DNA of 64,000 bases from Gordius sp. MW1 (Eukaryota > Nematomorpha > Gordioida > Gordea > Gordiidae), in assembly GCA_964036665.1 (NCBI GenBank), contig OZ038532.1, positions 992,001-1,056,000 of the forward strand, written 5' to 3'. Shown in pieces: positions 1 through 10,139 of this stretch; within the stretch, counting starts at the first letter, position 1; each line of letters opens with the position of its first letter. The translations under genes were made by a program, and so were the position numbers. The notes beneath the pieces are model-generated. The model was given only the letters and a program-made list of their open reading frames with translations. It had not been told where the DNA came from and did no database searches.

Positions 1-1236
1 AATTAATTTTAAACATTTTTAAATCTTGGCGAGAGCTAGACAGGTGAAAATAGACTTAAATTTTAGTATTATTATAATGATGCTTTTAGTATAAAGGGAT
101 AGAAAAATTAAAAACTGTAGAGAAAAATACGTTAAGGGAGGATTTAAAAGCAAACAAGGAACATTCGGGTCAAACTTTTCTTTGTTTTAATTTATTTTTT
201 AGATGGTTGAAATTATTGGCTTTAGTGCTAAGGATTGTTTTGTTCCTTGAGTAATGTTTGGTCAAGAGAACAAATGGAGAAGTAAATATATACATCTTTT
301 GTAAAAATATATAAATTCAAGGTTAGGGATCTGCGGTCCGTTCAAGCCTGTGCCCCAGGTTGAAAAACTGTTGGGCAGGCCCATAAAAGTGCAAGAGGTG
401 GAGGGAGATGGTAATAGCTTTTACCGTTGTATGAGCATAGCCATCTTCCAAAACCAGGATCATCATTCGATTATCCGCGCACATATGTGAGCGGCATTTT
501 TACGAGAGGATATAAGTGTTGCTATGCTACCTTATATACCCACTATCTTCGAATTTGGAATATTTTGCGGAGAAAACATTCGGAAACTGGGTATTTGGGC
601 CACGGAAGTTAAAATACTTTTGGCCGCTACCCTCATTTAAAATAAATTTATTTGTTTATACCTCTGAATTTGGCATATGGGCCCACTATGCACCAAAATT
701 GAAAAACAAATCATAATATATATCATTGTAACGATCATTTTGAATATATATTCAATTGTAAATAATAAATTTATTTCCACCCAATGATATAGTGTATAAA
801 ATTAAACCTAAAACAGAGAAATATTAAATACATTTAGACAGAAATTTATAGATAAAACAGAGAAATATTAAAAAAAGACAGAAACTTGATAAATATCAAA
901 AATTTTAGACAGAAATTTGAGAAACATTAAAAAATTTAAACAGAAAACAAATTTTATAAAGGTCAAACAGAGAGTTAGTTATAAACCGAGAAATATTAAA
1001 AAATTTACACAGAAATTTGAGAAATATCAAAAAATTTAAACAGAGAATAGGTTAATTTAAAAATTAAAATTATTTAGACTTAGTAATTCTAAATGAAACT
1101 GAATTATATGATGGATGTCATGTAAACGTAATTGACGTATGTCAAGATTGCAAAGTGTGTCTGTCAATAGAACGCAATTGATGTGTCTAAGCGTATTTCC
1201 ATCATAGCGCACAAACTACGGATTTTCCCTATACAT
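1..1236 (+). mobile_element. Ginger1 relic, 3' part with OTU region and right TIR
   Basis: This is the 3' part of a decayed Ginger1 DNA transposon. The sequence is homologous to the spacer exons, OTU exon, A-rich 3' tail and right terminus of the complete element at 3134-7594. The right end reads as a degenerate TIR finishing ...TATACA at 1236, with the inner TIR core GCGCACAAACT at 1209-1219. The 5' part lies off the left edge; the identical second copy at 23654-24889 shows that it continues upstream into an integrase region. Confidence 0.8.
209..690 (+). pseudogene. Broken OTU-protease part of a Ginger1 transposase
   Basis: The reading frame around 397-500 matches the OTU active-site region of the intact copy, but the catalytic cysteine of the DGNC motif is replaced by serine (AAT AGC, about 412-417) and a stop follows at 487-489. 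The C-terminal part is further eroded. An intron-like GTAAATATATA...CAAG segment (about 283-320) precedes the exon, as in the intact element. The call is by homology within the window; the copy is almost certainly non-functional. Confidence 0.75.
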
Positions 1237-1257
1237 CAAGTTTTTTTAAATATTCGC

Positions 1258-3118
1258 TGTCAAAGTTGGTTGTGTTTGTACGCTATTATAAAAGTACCCA
1301 CAGAGACGTCAATTACGTTAAAATGAGATCCATTTAATTAAGTTTCATATTAATTTGGTCTTTAATTGTTAATTGATATATAGTTTTATTAAATTATATA
1401 ATATTTTTTTCTTCTTCTAATTACCCTTTTAAAATATACCTTTTTTTGTATTTTCATTTTAAAAATACTTTATTTTTCTATTTTCTATTTCTTAATTTAG
1501 TGTTTAAATTTCTGAATCCGTTTATTGATTACAATTACAAATATAATCTAAATGATTGTTACAAGACTATTAATGGCTATACATATATTATATTTACATA
1601 TTTTGTTTTTAAAATGGGGTCTATAAAGCGCCCATTTGTGTAAATCGTAAGAATATACCTATATATTAGTATCTAATAAAGTAACGGGCAAAGTTATCTC
1701 CACTTCGGTGGCCCGGGTTTTCCCACTTAAATCATAATGCTTATTTGTCGAATTAGATAGAGGCTAAATGTAAGGTTGTATAACAAGACTTACATCTTCC
1801 CTAAAATATTTTGAGCAAAAATATGCGTGGATAATAGAATAATTCGGTTGATTTCAAAAGATGGATTGGTTTTTGCAACGGTAAAAGCGATTGCCATCTT
1901 CCAACATCCGTGCTTGGATGGGTCTGACCAGCCGTTTTTCAACATTCGTCACGGGCTTTAATGGATACGCAACTCCTAACCTGAAAATTCATATGATGTT
2001 ACACAAAGGATATATATAATTACTTCTCCGTTTGTTCTATTCACGTAATATTACTCAAGGAAAAAGATTTTAATTCCCCTACATCAAAGCCTATAACTTG
2101 AACTGATTCATCATTTAACAAATAAATTATACCAAAAAGGATCATCATAACAATGACAAAATACTACGCCCAATTTTACATTTTTAGTTTTCTTGGCTAA
2201 ATTAAAAATTGTTTCCCTTCATCGTTTCTAATAGATTAAACTAATCTTGTATTATCGTTGATTACTGTAAGGTAAAGCATCCAAGATACCTTGTTTTCTT
2301 TTCCAACAGCTTCACCAACGAGTAAACGATGGTGCAGTTGACTCTTTATACCAACCCATAATTAGGATGGCATGCTGACAGGGTTCGGTGATGTAACCCA
2401 GCAAGGGCATACAAGCCCTATGTCGTTTGATTACTTATTAGAATCTATAACAACAATCAATTTTTTAAGACGCCATCATCGGCAAAAGATTTACAGCAAA
2501 TTGTAAGAAGTCCCCTTGGCCGATCGAGACTTCGTATGCCTGGGAGCAATCCATTTTAAAAAGTAATCGATAGCAGCTACCACCCTGCACATTTGGCCCC
2601 GTCTTGTTGTAAGCAATGTGCACAAATAAATACCAATCTGTTTAAAAAGGGCTGGGAGACTGCCACATTATTTACGACAAGAGTGGTCTTGTCAATTTGT
2701 GGTATATGTGTCTGACTGCATGACATGATCCCGCATATTCTCTTGCATCCTTTGTCATGTTGAGCCACACATATCTATTCATACCATGCTACCTTTTTGC
2801 TATCTTTTCTTGAGTACAGTTGAATCTAAGATGGCCTCTTAAGCTTTAGGCATGTATGCTCTCAGTTAGGCCATCATGGTTTATTTAGAATATGTTAAAA
2901 ATTTCCTTGCCCATTAACACTCTTGCTAACTTTTCTAAACATTTAACACTTAAAACTAATTTAAATAAATCGAAGCCTGTCTCAACATCTCCAATGTTTT
3001 TAACTCCCCTGTGGTCCAACTTTTCATTTTTAATAATGAAAGGAGCTGCTTTTCTTTTTTAATAAGCCCTTTGATTTTTATCATCTCTTGTAGGCGTCAC
3101 TCCACCCTATATATACTT
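1258..3118 (-). mobile_element. Decayed Ginger1 element in reverse orientation
   Basis: On the minus strand this region carries, in order from 3118 downward, sequence related to Ginger1 exon 1 (KR-rich N-terminus, about 3020-3100), exon 2 (about 2815-2935), the zinc-finger and integrase start (about 2577-2790), and an OTU remnant with GDGN-FYRC-like codons (about 1870-1990). The outer end at 1258 starts TGTCAAAGTT and continues into GACGTCAATTACGTT, matching the right TIR of the intact element. No frame stays open for long. It differs clearly from the complete neighbour, so it belongs to an older or separate subfamily. It sits tail to tail with the relic at 1-1236 and abuts the Helitron end at 3121. 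Confidence 0.75.
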
Positions 3119-3133
3119 AACTAGCTGACCCGG
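3119..3133 (-). mobile_element. Helitron 3' terminus (minus strand), split by Ginger1
   Basis: The sequence ACTAGCTGACCCGG is the reverse complement of a Helitron 3' end, which should finish CTAG before a host T. The same terminus appears on the plus strand at 60940-60961. The rest of this Helitron resumes at 7595 with CCGGCAAACGTTG, so the Ginger1 element inserted at the CCGG in the Helitron's terminal hairpin. Confidence 0.7.
3130..3133. repeat. Ginger1 target site duplication CCGG (left)
   Basis: CCGG immediately precedes TGTAGGG. The matching CCGG is at 7595-7598. CCGG or CCGT four-base duplications are the published hallmark of Ginger1 insertion. Confidence 0.9.
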
Positions 3134-3187
3134 TGTAGGGTTCTAATTGTGCGCAGTGATAAAAGTGCGCATACATATAATTGGTCA
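3134..3187 (+). repeat. Ginger1 left terminal inverted repeat
   Basis: Starts TGTAGGGTTCTAATTGTGCG and ends near ATAATTGGTCA. It pairs imperfectly with the reverse complement of 7541-7594. The same terminus recurs at 11564 in another copy. Confidence 0.85.
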
Positions 3188-3360
3188 ATATTGAAATAGC
3201 TTAAAATGATTAGCGTGATTGTTATCACCACGTGGGGTACCACGAATTTTGATAGGCTTGCATACCAAAAAGACGCTAGAAAAACACACATGAAAAAAGT
3301 GCGTTATAAGAGTCCGCATAAAAATCCCAAAACAAGTAAAAATTTTATAAATAAATAACT

Positions 3361-4150
3361 TAATATACAGCTCTCTTATAAAAATAGGTCTCAAAACAAG
3401 TATTCAAATCCCAAAACAAGTAAAAACCTTTAAAATAACTTAGGATTGTTTTTAAAAAACTTTGCATTAAATTTTTATATCTTATCATCAATGTACTTAT
3501 AAATGTGTTATTTATAAATATAAACTTAATATACAGCTCTCTTATAAAAATACGCCTCAAAACAAGTATTCAAATCCCAAAACAAGTAAAAACCTTTAAA
3601 ATAACTTAGGAATGTTTTTAAAATACTTTGCATTAAATTTTTATATCTTATCATCAATGTACTTATAAATGTGTTATAAATTTTATAAATAAATAACTTA
3701 ATATACAGCTCTCTTATAAAAATACGCCTCAAAACAAGTATTCAAATCCCAAAACAAGTAAAAACCTTTAAAATAACTTAGGATTGTTTTTAAAATACTT
3801 TGCATTAAATTTTTACATCTTATCATCAATGTACTTATAAATGTGTTATAAATAATTGACTCATGCATTTAATAAAAACTTCAAATACTGTGCATTAAAT
3901 TTTTATATCTTATCAATATACTTATAAATGTGTTATGAATAATTGACTCATGCATTTAATAAAAACTTCAAATACTTTGCATTAAATTTTTATATCTTAT
4001 CAATATACCTATAAATGTGTTTTAAATAATTGACTCATGCATTTAATAAAAACTTCAAATACTTTGCATTAAATTTTTATATCTTATCAATATAATTATA
4101 AATGTGTTATGAATAATTAACTCATGCATTTAATAAAAACTTCAAAATCT
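3361..4150 (+). repeat. Tandem repeats in the Ginger1 leader
   Basis: Three units of 166-172 bp begin at 3361, 3527 and 3699 with TAATATACAGCTCTC. They are followed by about four shorter units of roughly 85 bp (3850-4150) carrying GACTCATGCATTTAATAAAA, which share the 3' half of the long unit. Minus-strand frames of 66-69 codons here are only by-products of the repetition. The array lies between the left TIR and the start codon. Confidence 0.85.
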
Positions 4151-4254
4151 GGAAAGGATTGTTTTTAAAATAATTTGTATACTTAATTAATTTAATTAAT
4201 TTTTAATATTATTTGTTTAGGACAACTTAATATATAACTTTTTAAATCTTTTAG

Positions 4255-6828
4255 ATGTCAAAATATAATTTTGAGGAGATAATTAAATATATAAAGGAGG
4301 GACTGATGCCTGATATATATGATAGGAATCAGAGGGCCTATCTCAAAAGAAAGGCAGCTCTTTTTACCATTAAAAATGAGAAACTATATCACAAAAGAGT
4401 CAAAAACATAGGAGGTATTAAGACAGGTATCATTATTAAAATTTACTGTAAATTGTAATCTTTAGAAATGCTGGCAAGGGTCATGATGATGAAGGAAGAG
4501 ATTATAAATGTTATCAAATTAAACCATGATGGCCTCAGTGATAGCATACATGCTAAAAGCTTGGGGGGCCATCTTGGGTTTAATCGTACTCAAGAAAAGA
4601 TAGCAGAGAAGTAATAGTTTATACAATTTAAGGTTTAATAATTCTGTGAATAATTTTACATTGTATTAATGTTTGATTGTGTTCTTATATGTTATGATTA
4701 GATATTGGTGGCCTAACATGACAAAAGATGTTAGAGAATACGTTGGGTCTTGTCATGCATGTCAGACCCACATGGCTAGAATTGATAAGGCCACCCCATT
4801 TCTTCATAATGTGGCTGTTATTCCAGCCCCTTGGAAACAGGTTGGAATAGATCTTTGCAATTTGCCTACAACAGAACAAGGCAACATTTGCATGTTAGTG
4901 GCAATAGATTACTTTTCAAAATGGGTTGAGGCCAGGCCCATGAAGTCTCATTCGGCCACGGAGACTTGTTACAATTTGTGGGAAATCTTTTGTCGGTGTG
5001 GTCGCCCCAAAGTAAATAACTTAATTGAATCTTTATATAGTTTTAGATTGTAATAAGTGACCAAGGTCGTGAGTTTGTCAAGTCACTGACAGAGGGCTTG
5101 TATGCCCTTACTGGAGTCAATCATAGGATTACCTCCGCCTACCACCCACAGGCTAATGGTCTGGTTGAAAGAGCCAACCGGACCATCGTTAACTCCCTGG
5201 TTAAAGTTTTGGAGAACGAGACAAACAAATGGGACATTGTTTTACCTGGAGTATTGCATGCTTTACTTACCAGGAAACAACGGTAATTTAAATAGAAGTC
5301 TGAATGATTTTTGTAGGTCCACAAAGTTCAGCCCGTGGGTGCTGATGTGGGGTCGACAACCCGATCCTTTTTTTTCGGATGATGAAGATGATGACGAGAT
5401 TCCTGACATAGTGGAAAACGATTACGAGTCATTTGACTTTGAAAGGCTCATGGATAAATCCAGAAAGATTTATGAAGTAGCCATGGTCAACATAATGGGT
5501 GCCCAGTCCAGACAGAAGGCTGATTATGAAAAGAGGCACCACTTGAAACCGGGTTTTCAAGTGGATGATGTAGTCCTGGTTTTTAATTGTAGGCGGGCTG
5601 ACCGAAAAGGCGACAAGATGTTACCCTCATGGATCGGGCCATACAAGATTGCCTCTGGTCATAATGGTATTTGATATATAATCTTATTTAACCCATTTAA
5701 AGGAACTTACACTCTCAAAACAATGGAGGGGGTGATATTAAAAAAAAAAACTCATGGAAGAAACATCAAATTGTATAAAAGTGGAATGAATAGTAATTAA
5801 TTTTAGATATTCTTATATCTAATAAAAGTGTCCGAAAATCTTGGCAAGAGAGCCAGACGTGTGAAGATGGAGCCCAATATCGGTATTGATATAATGAAAC
5901 TTTAAATATAGTTGATTTAGAAAAAATAAGAACTCACAAGAAAGTGGAGAAAAAAGCAAACAATGAACATTTGGGTAAAATTTTTCTTTGTTATAATATG
6001 AATAGTAACTAATGTTCAATATTTTTTTATTTATAATTAGTGTCCCACAATCTTGTTGAGGGAGTCAAAGTTGTGAAAATTGAGCCTAATTTCGGTATTG
6101 ATATATTGAAACTTTAAGTATAGCTTGATTTAGAAAAAGTAACAACTTCGAAGATTACTACGGTAGGGGAGAATGTAAAAGCAAGCAAGGAAGATTCGGG
6201 TAAAACTTTTCTTTGTTTTAATTTATTTGTTAGATGGGGAATCTTTAGAATTCATTAGCCATAATGCTAAAGAATTGAAATTTTGTTCCTTGAGTGAGGA
6301 TTGGTCAAAAGAACAAATGGTGAAGTAAATATATATATCTTTAATTTGCAAATATATATCAATTCAAGGTTAGGGATCTTCGGTCGGTTGAAGCCTGTGC
6401 CCCAGGTTGAAAAACCGTTGGGCAAGCCCGTAAGAGTGCAAGATGTGGTGGGAGATGGCAACTGCTTTTACCGTTGTATGAGCATAGCCATCTTCCAAAA
6501 GGAGGATCAGCATGCGATTATCCGCTCACATATGTGTGGGGCATTTTTACAAGAGGATATAAGTGGTGCTATGCTACCATATATTCACCCATATTCTACT
6601 AGTGCGCAATATCTGATGGAGAAAGAGATGTGGACCCTGGAAATTTGGTCCACAGAAGTGGATATCACGTTAGCGGCTACAGTTTTTAATATAAATATAT
6701 ATATTTATTCTTCGGTATTCGGCAAATGGGCCATTTATAAACCGCAATTGAACGACCAATTATCAACTAATAATATGTATTTATATCATCGTATCAATCA
6801 TTATCAATATATATTAGATTGTGAATAA
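4255..6828 (+). CDS. Ginger1 transposase: integrase core plus OTU protease, 12 exons
   Basis: Predicted 693-aa DDE transposase. Exons: 4255-4426, 4466-4610, 4702-5011, 5047-5282, 5317-5666, 5703-5792, 5829-5882, 5921-5974, 6041-6094, 6134-6199, 6234-6324, 6369-6828. All 11 introns are GT-AG (34-91 bp, mostly 34-44) and the exons total 2082 nt in one open frame. Zinc finger: H86, H93, C123, C126. Catalytic triad: D156, D214, E250, with exactly 35 residues between D214 and E250 (contexts GIDLC, SDQGREF, NGLVERAN). GPY motif: 394-396. A basic linker encoded by exons 7-10 contains a duplicated exon pair. OTU domain: about 562-693, with D570 and C573 in GDGNCFYR and H685 in NHYQYI. The start follows a TTTTAG, so a non-coding first exon is possible. 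Family precedent: Ginger1 transposases carry C-terminal OTU or Ulp1 proteases. Exon joins are inferred from frame and splice sites. Confidence 0.88.
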
Positions 6829-7217
6829 ATTTATTTCCATCTATTGATACAATTTATAAAATTAAACATCAAACAGAGAATTATCATAAATTGAGACAGA
6901 AATTTATAGAATAGAAAAAAATGTGGACAGAAGTTTATGGATAAAAAGTAAAATATCAAAAAATTAGACAACTTGATAAATATCCACAGATTTAGACAGA
7001 AATTCATAAAAAATCAAAAAATTACACATGAATTTATAGATAAAAAGAGAAATGTTAAAAAATTTAGACAGAAACTTGAGAGATAGCCACAAATTTAGAC
7101 AGAAATTTATAGAATATCCTCAAATTTAGACAGAAATTTATATAAAAAAAATCAGAAATTTATAGAATATCCTTAAACTTAAATTTAGACAGAAATTCAT
7201 AAAAAAATTTAGACAGA

Positions 7218-7439
7218 AATTTATAGATAAACAGAGATATTAGACAATTAAAAAATATTAATATTATTTAAACATTTGTAGTTATAATTAAATTTATAGA
7301 TAAACAGAGATATTAGACAATTAAAAAATATTAATATTATTTAAACATTTGTAGTTATAATTAAATTTATAGATAAACAGAGATATTAGACAATTAAAAA
7401 ATATTAATATTATTTAAACATTTGTAGTTATAATTAGTA
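7218..7439. repeat. 73-bp tandem repeat, three copies
   Basis: Units starting TTATAGATAAACAGAG at 7221, 7294 and 7367 have an exact 73-bp period. They lie in the A-rich 3' tail of the Ginger1 element, downstream of irregular GACAGAAATTTATAGA repeats (6890-7215). The second copy of the block has the same array at 30871-31092. Confidence 0.9.
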
Positions 7440-7540
7440 AAATCAACTGAATTATATGGATGAATCAACTGAATTATATGGATGTCGTGTAAACGTGATT
7501 GACGTGTGTAAAAATTTCAAAGTGTATCTGTCATTAGAAC

Positions 7541-7594
7541 GTGATTGACGTGTATATGCGTATTTCCTACTTTGCGCACAAACTTAACCTTACA
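7541..7594 (-). repeat. Ginger1 right terminal inverted repeat
   Basis: Reads ...TTGCGCACAAACTTAACCTTACA, then CCGG. Its reverse complement matches the left TIR. Just inside it AACGTGATTGACGTGT occurs twice (about 7495 and 7541), a possible transposase-binding sub-repeat. Confidence 0.85.
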
Positions 7595-7677
7595 CCGGCA
7601 AACGTTGTTTTGCTAAAAATACAATTTTCTTTAATATAATAAAATCCGAGAAAACTTCAGCCTTGTATGTATGACGT
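7595..7677 (-). mobile_element. Helitron remainder after the Ginger1 insertion
   Basis: Starts with the CCGG duplication, then CAAACGTTGTTTTGC (one arm of the Helitron terminal hairpin on the minus strand) and an AT-rich body ending CTTGTATGTATGACGT. Matching sequence occurs at 16270-16640 (minus) and 60540-60610 (plus). Here it is cut off at 7677 by the satellite; in the second copy it continues to about 31345. Confidence 0.65.
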
Positions 7678-9225
7678 TACTTTTTCACCTGTTCAATGTG
7701 AAACAACTGACAAATTCCTAAATTTTTAATATCTATTAAAATGAATATTTTTTTGGAAAATTGGTTCATTATATGACTAAAACAAGTTTTAAACAAGAAA
7801 ATAATATTTTTTCACCTGTTAAATGTGAAACAGATGACAAATTGATAAATCTTTAATATCTATTGAAATGAATTTAAATGCTACTTGTTTTAATATTGCT
7901 TTGTGCAATATATCGGAAAATAAATGAATTGACCCAATTTAAAGATTATGACACCTTTTGTCTGACCACAAATTTTATACAACTTATATACGTCTTAGAA
8001 TAAGCCAATTAAAATAAAACATTTTAAAAGTTAATGTAGATTAAGCCTAACTCCTCAAAACTTCCATTATATATTATTTTCATGTTTAAAACTTGTATTT
8101 GTCATATAATGGACAAATTTCCCCAAAAAAAATTCATTTCAATAGATATTAAAGATTTTGGAATTTATCACCTGTTTCACATTGAACAGGTGAAAAAATA
8201 TTATTTTCATGTTTAAAACTTGTTTTAGTCATATAATGAACCAATTTCCCAAAAAAATATTCATTTCAATAGATATCAAAGATTTAGGAATTTATCACCT
8301 GTTTCACATTGAACAAGTGAAAAATATTATTTTCGTGTTTAAAACTTGTTTGTCATATAATGAACCAATTTCCCAAAAAAATATTCATTTCAATAGATAT
8401 CAAAGATTTTGGAATTTATCACCTGTTTCACATTGAACAGGTGAAAAATATTATTTTCGTGTTTAAAACTTGTTTTAGTCATATAATGAACCAATTTCCC
8501 AAAAAAATATTCATTTCAATAGATATTAAAGATTTAGGAATTTGTCAGTTGTTTCACATTGAACAGGTGAAAAAGTATTATTTTCGAGTTTAAAACTTGT
8601 TTTAGTCATATAATGAACCAATTTCCCAAAAAAAATATTCATTTCAATAGATATTAAAGATTTAGGAATTTATCACCTGTTTCACATTGAACAGGTGAAA
8701 AATATTATTTTCGTGTTTAAAACTTGTTTTAGTCATATAATGAACCAATTTCCCAAAAAAATATTCATTTCAATAGATATCAGAGATTTTGGAATTTATC
8801 ACCTGTTTCACATTGAACAGGTGAAAAAATATTATTTTCATGTTTAAAACTTGTTTTAGTCATAAAATGAATCAATTTCCCGAAAAAAATATTTATTTCA
8901 ATAGATATTAAAGATTTAGGAATTTGTCACCTGTTTCACATTGAACAGGTGAAAAAATATTATTTTCGAGTTTAAAACTTGTTTTAGTCATATATGAACC
9001 ATTTTCCCAAAAAAAATATTCATTTCAATAGATATTAAAGATTTAGGAATTTATCACCTGTTTCACATTGAACAGGTGAAAAAATATTATTTTCATGTTT
9101 AAAACTTATTTTAATCATATAATGAACGAATTTCCAAAAAAAAATATTCGTTTCAATAGATATTAAAGATTTTTGAATTTGTCACCTGTTTCACATTGAA
9201 CAGGTGAAAAAAAATATTTTCATAA
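7678..9225. repeat. Foldback satellite array of hairpin-bearing ~126-bp units
   Basis: Nine direct units lie at 8066-9225, with the hairpin motif at 8169, 8296, 8420, 8546, 8674, 8800, 8928, 9055 and 9183 (period 124-128 bp). Two units in the opposite orientation lie at 7680-7870, separated from the array by about 190 bp of unique AT-rich DNA. Almost every unit carries a perfect stem CACCTGTT/AACAGGTG around an 8-base loop. The layout (long inverted arms of tandem units) resembles foldback or Galileo-like DNA elements. Small open frames here are repeat by-products; no gene is present. Confidence 0.85.
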
Positions 9226-9440
9226 TACACCTTTAATGATCTGCGTGAATGATGTATCGCATACCAATTGGAACAAATTATAGGTTGATTATAACTAGCT
9301 TAGTGACATCATTTCATATTTCCCATCAATAAAAGTTCTCTCCTTAAATAAATAATTATTAAATACAAAAATTATAAAAACTTTACATATTTCCATACAC
9401 AACCCAAAACGACCAAAACCAAACCAAAAGGTTACCAAAG
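9226..9440. other. No gene seen
   Basis: AT-rich sequence between two satellite arrays. I recognise nothing coding in it. Confidence 0.6.
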
Positions 9441-9636
9441 GTGTATGGGTGTGAAAAGCGCCAATACACCAAGGGTTAACCAAAAAATTTCACCCAAACA
9501 CCCTTGGTGTATGGGTGTGAAAAGCGCCAATACACCAAAGGTGAACCAAAAAAATTCACCCAAACACTGTTGGTGTATGGGTGTAAAAAGCGCCAAACAC
9601 CAAGGGTGAACCAAAAAAATTCACCTAACACTCAAA
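9441..9636. repeat. 66-bp hairpin satellite, three copies
   Basis: Units begin GTGTATGGGTGT at 9441, 9507 and 9573 (period 66). Each contains inverted halves GGTGTAT...ATACACC and a second pair TTCACCC/GGGTGAA, so each unit can fold. Short frames on both strands are translations of the repeat. Confidence 0.85.
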
Positions 9637-10139
9637 GGGTTAGGCGTTATTTATACACCAATTACCAAGCTTGGCAACACGCTGGGAAAAACCAGCCAGC
9701 CGTTTTTACAACACTAATGAGAATGTAAAAAAACGAAGAAAACCATATAATTTTAATTTCAATATTTTTATGTTTTCGGCATTTTTCATTCATTAATCAA
9801 TACTAATTATCTCAAGAATATTTGTAAGTATTATATATTTAATTGATATATATTACACTATAATTTATATAATAATTATAAAATACTTTAAATATATGTA
9901 CTTTAAAATTTAATATAAAGAAATATCAGATGTTTTATTATAATTTTAAATTTGTTTCTCACTTGTTTGTAAAATTTACTGAGGTCTAATTATTATTATA
10001 CAATGTTTAAATAAGAATAGGACATATATTTTATTCTTCTCTTTTAGAGTCTAGAAATGGTGAAGGAAAATAACCCCATTAAACAATTAGCAGATGAATT
10101 TAATTAGGTGCTATTTAAAAATTAAGTTAACTATTCAAT
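9637..10139. other. No gene seen
   Basis: AT-rich. The motif CCAGCCGTTTTTACAACACTAAT at 9686-9708 closely resembles 63290-63309 next to the inverted-repeat element at 63123, so a relic of the same small element may be here. Confidence 0.5.

Larger units (their letters stand above)
3134..7594 (+). mobile_element. Complete Ginger1 DNA transposon with OTU protease
   Basis: This is a 4461-bp cut-and-paste transposon of the Ginger1 group (Gypsy-integrase-related). It is bounded by CCGG duplications and by imperfect inverted repeats starting TGTAGGGTTC on the left and, on the reverse strand, TGTAAGGTTA on the right, sharing the core TTGTGCGC. Between the left TIR and the gene lie about 790 bp of tandem repeats, then a 12-exon transposase gene (4255-6828), then an A-rich tail and a 73-bp tandem repeat before the right TIR. 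It lies inside a Helitron. Nothing I can see in the coding region is broken, so this looks like an autonomous copy. An identical copy lies at 26787-31247. Confidence 0.9.
1..7677. repeat. 7.7 kb duplicated block, copy A
   Basis: This stretch recurs at 23654-31330 with a constant offset of 23653. Every reading frame longer than 60 codons that I compared is identical between the copies, and the line-by-line stretches I checked showed no difference. The left edge lies outside the window. The right edge is sharp: both copies read ATGACGT at 7671-7677 and 31324-31330, then diverge, this copy running into the foldback satellite and copy B continuing Helitron sequence. Because copy B runs on naturally into Helitron sequence, copy B's junction looks ancestral. 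Recent segmental duplication or assembly duplication cannot be told apart here. Confidence 0.95.

Noticed and set aside
3185-3732. Three related minus-strand frames (MRRIFIRELYIK-like)
   Set aside because: They are the tandem repeat of the Ginger1 leader read backward, upstream of the transposase gene.
4702-5666. Integrase core as part of a Gypsy or Polinton element, or a domesticated GIN/KRBA2-like host gene
   Set aside because: TIRs, CCGG duplications and the C-terminal OTU domain fit Ginger1. There is no capsid, polymerase or reverse transcriptase nearby, and the many damaged copies argue against a host gene.
8209-8593. Two overlapping 75-77 codon frames with repeated sequence
   Set aside because: They follow the 126-bp satellite period and contain no domain.
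8066-9225. CRISPR-like array
   Set aside because: The spacing is constant because the whole 126-bp unit repeats; there are no unique spacers, and the context is a eukaryotic genome.
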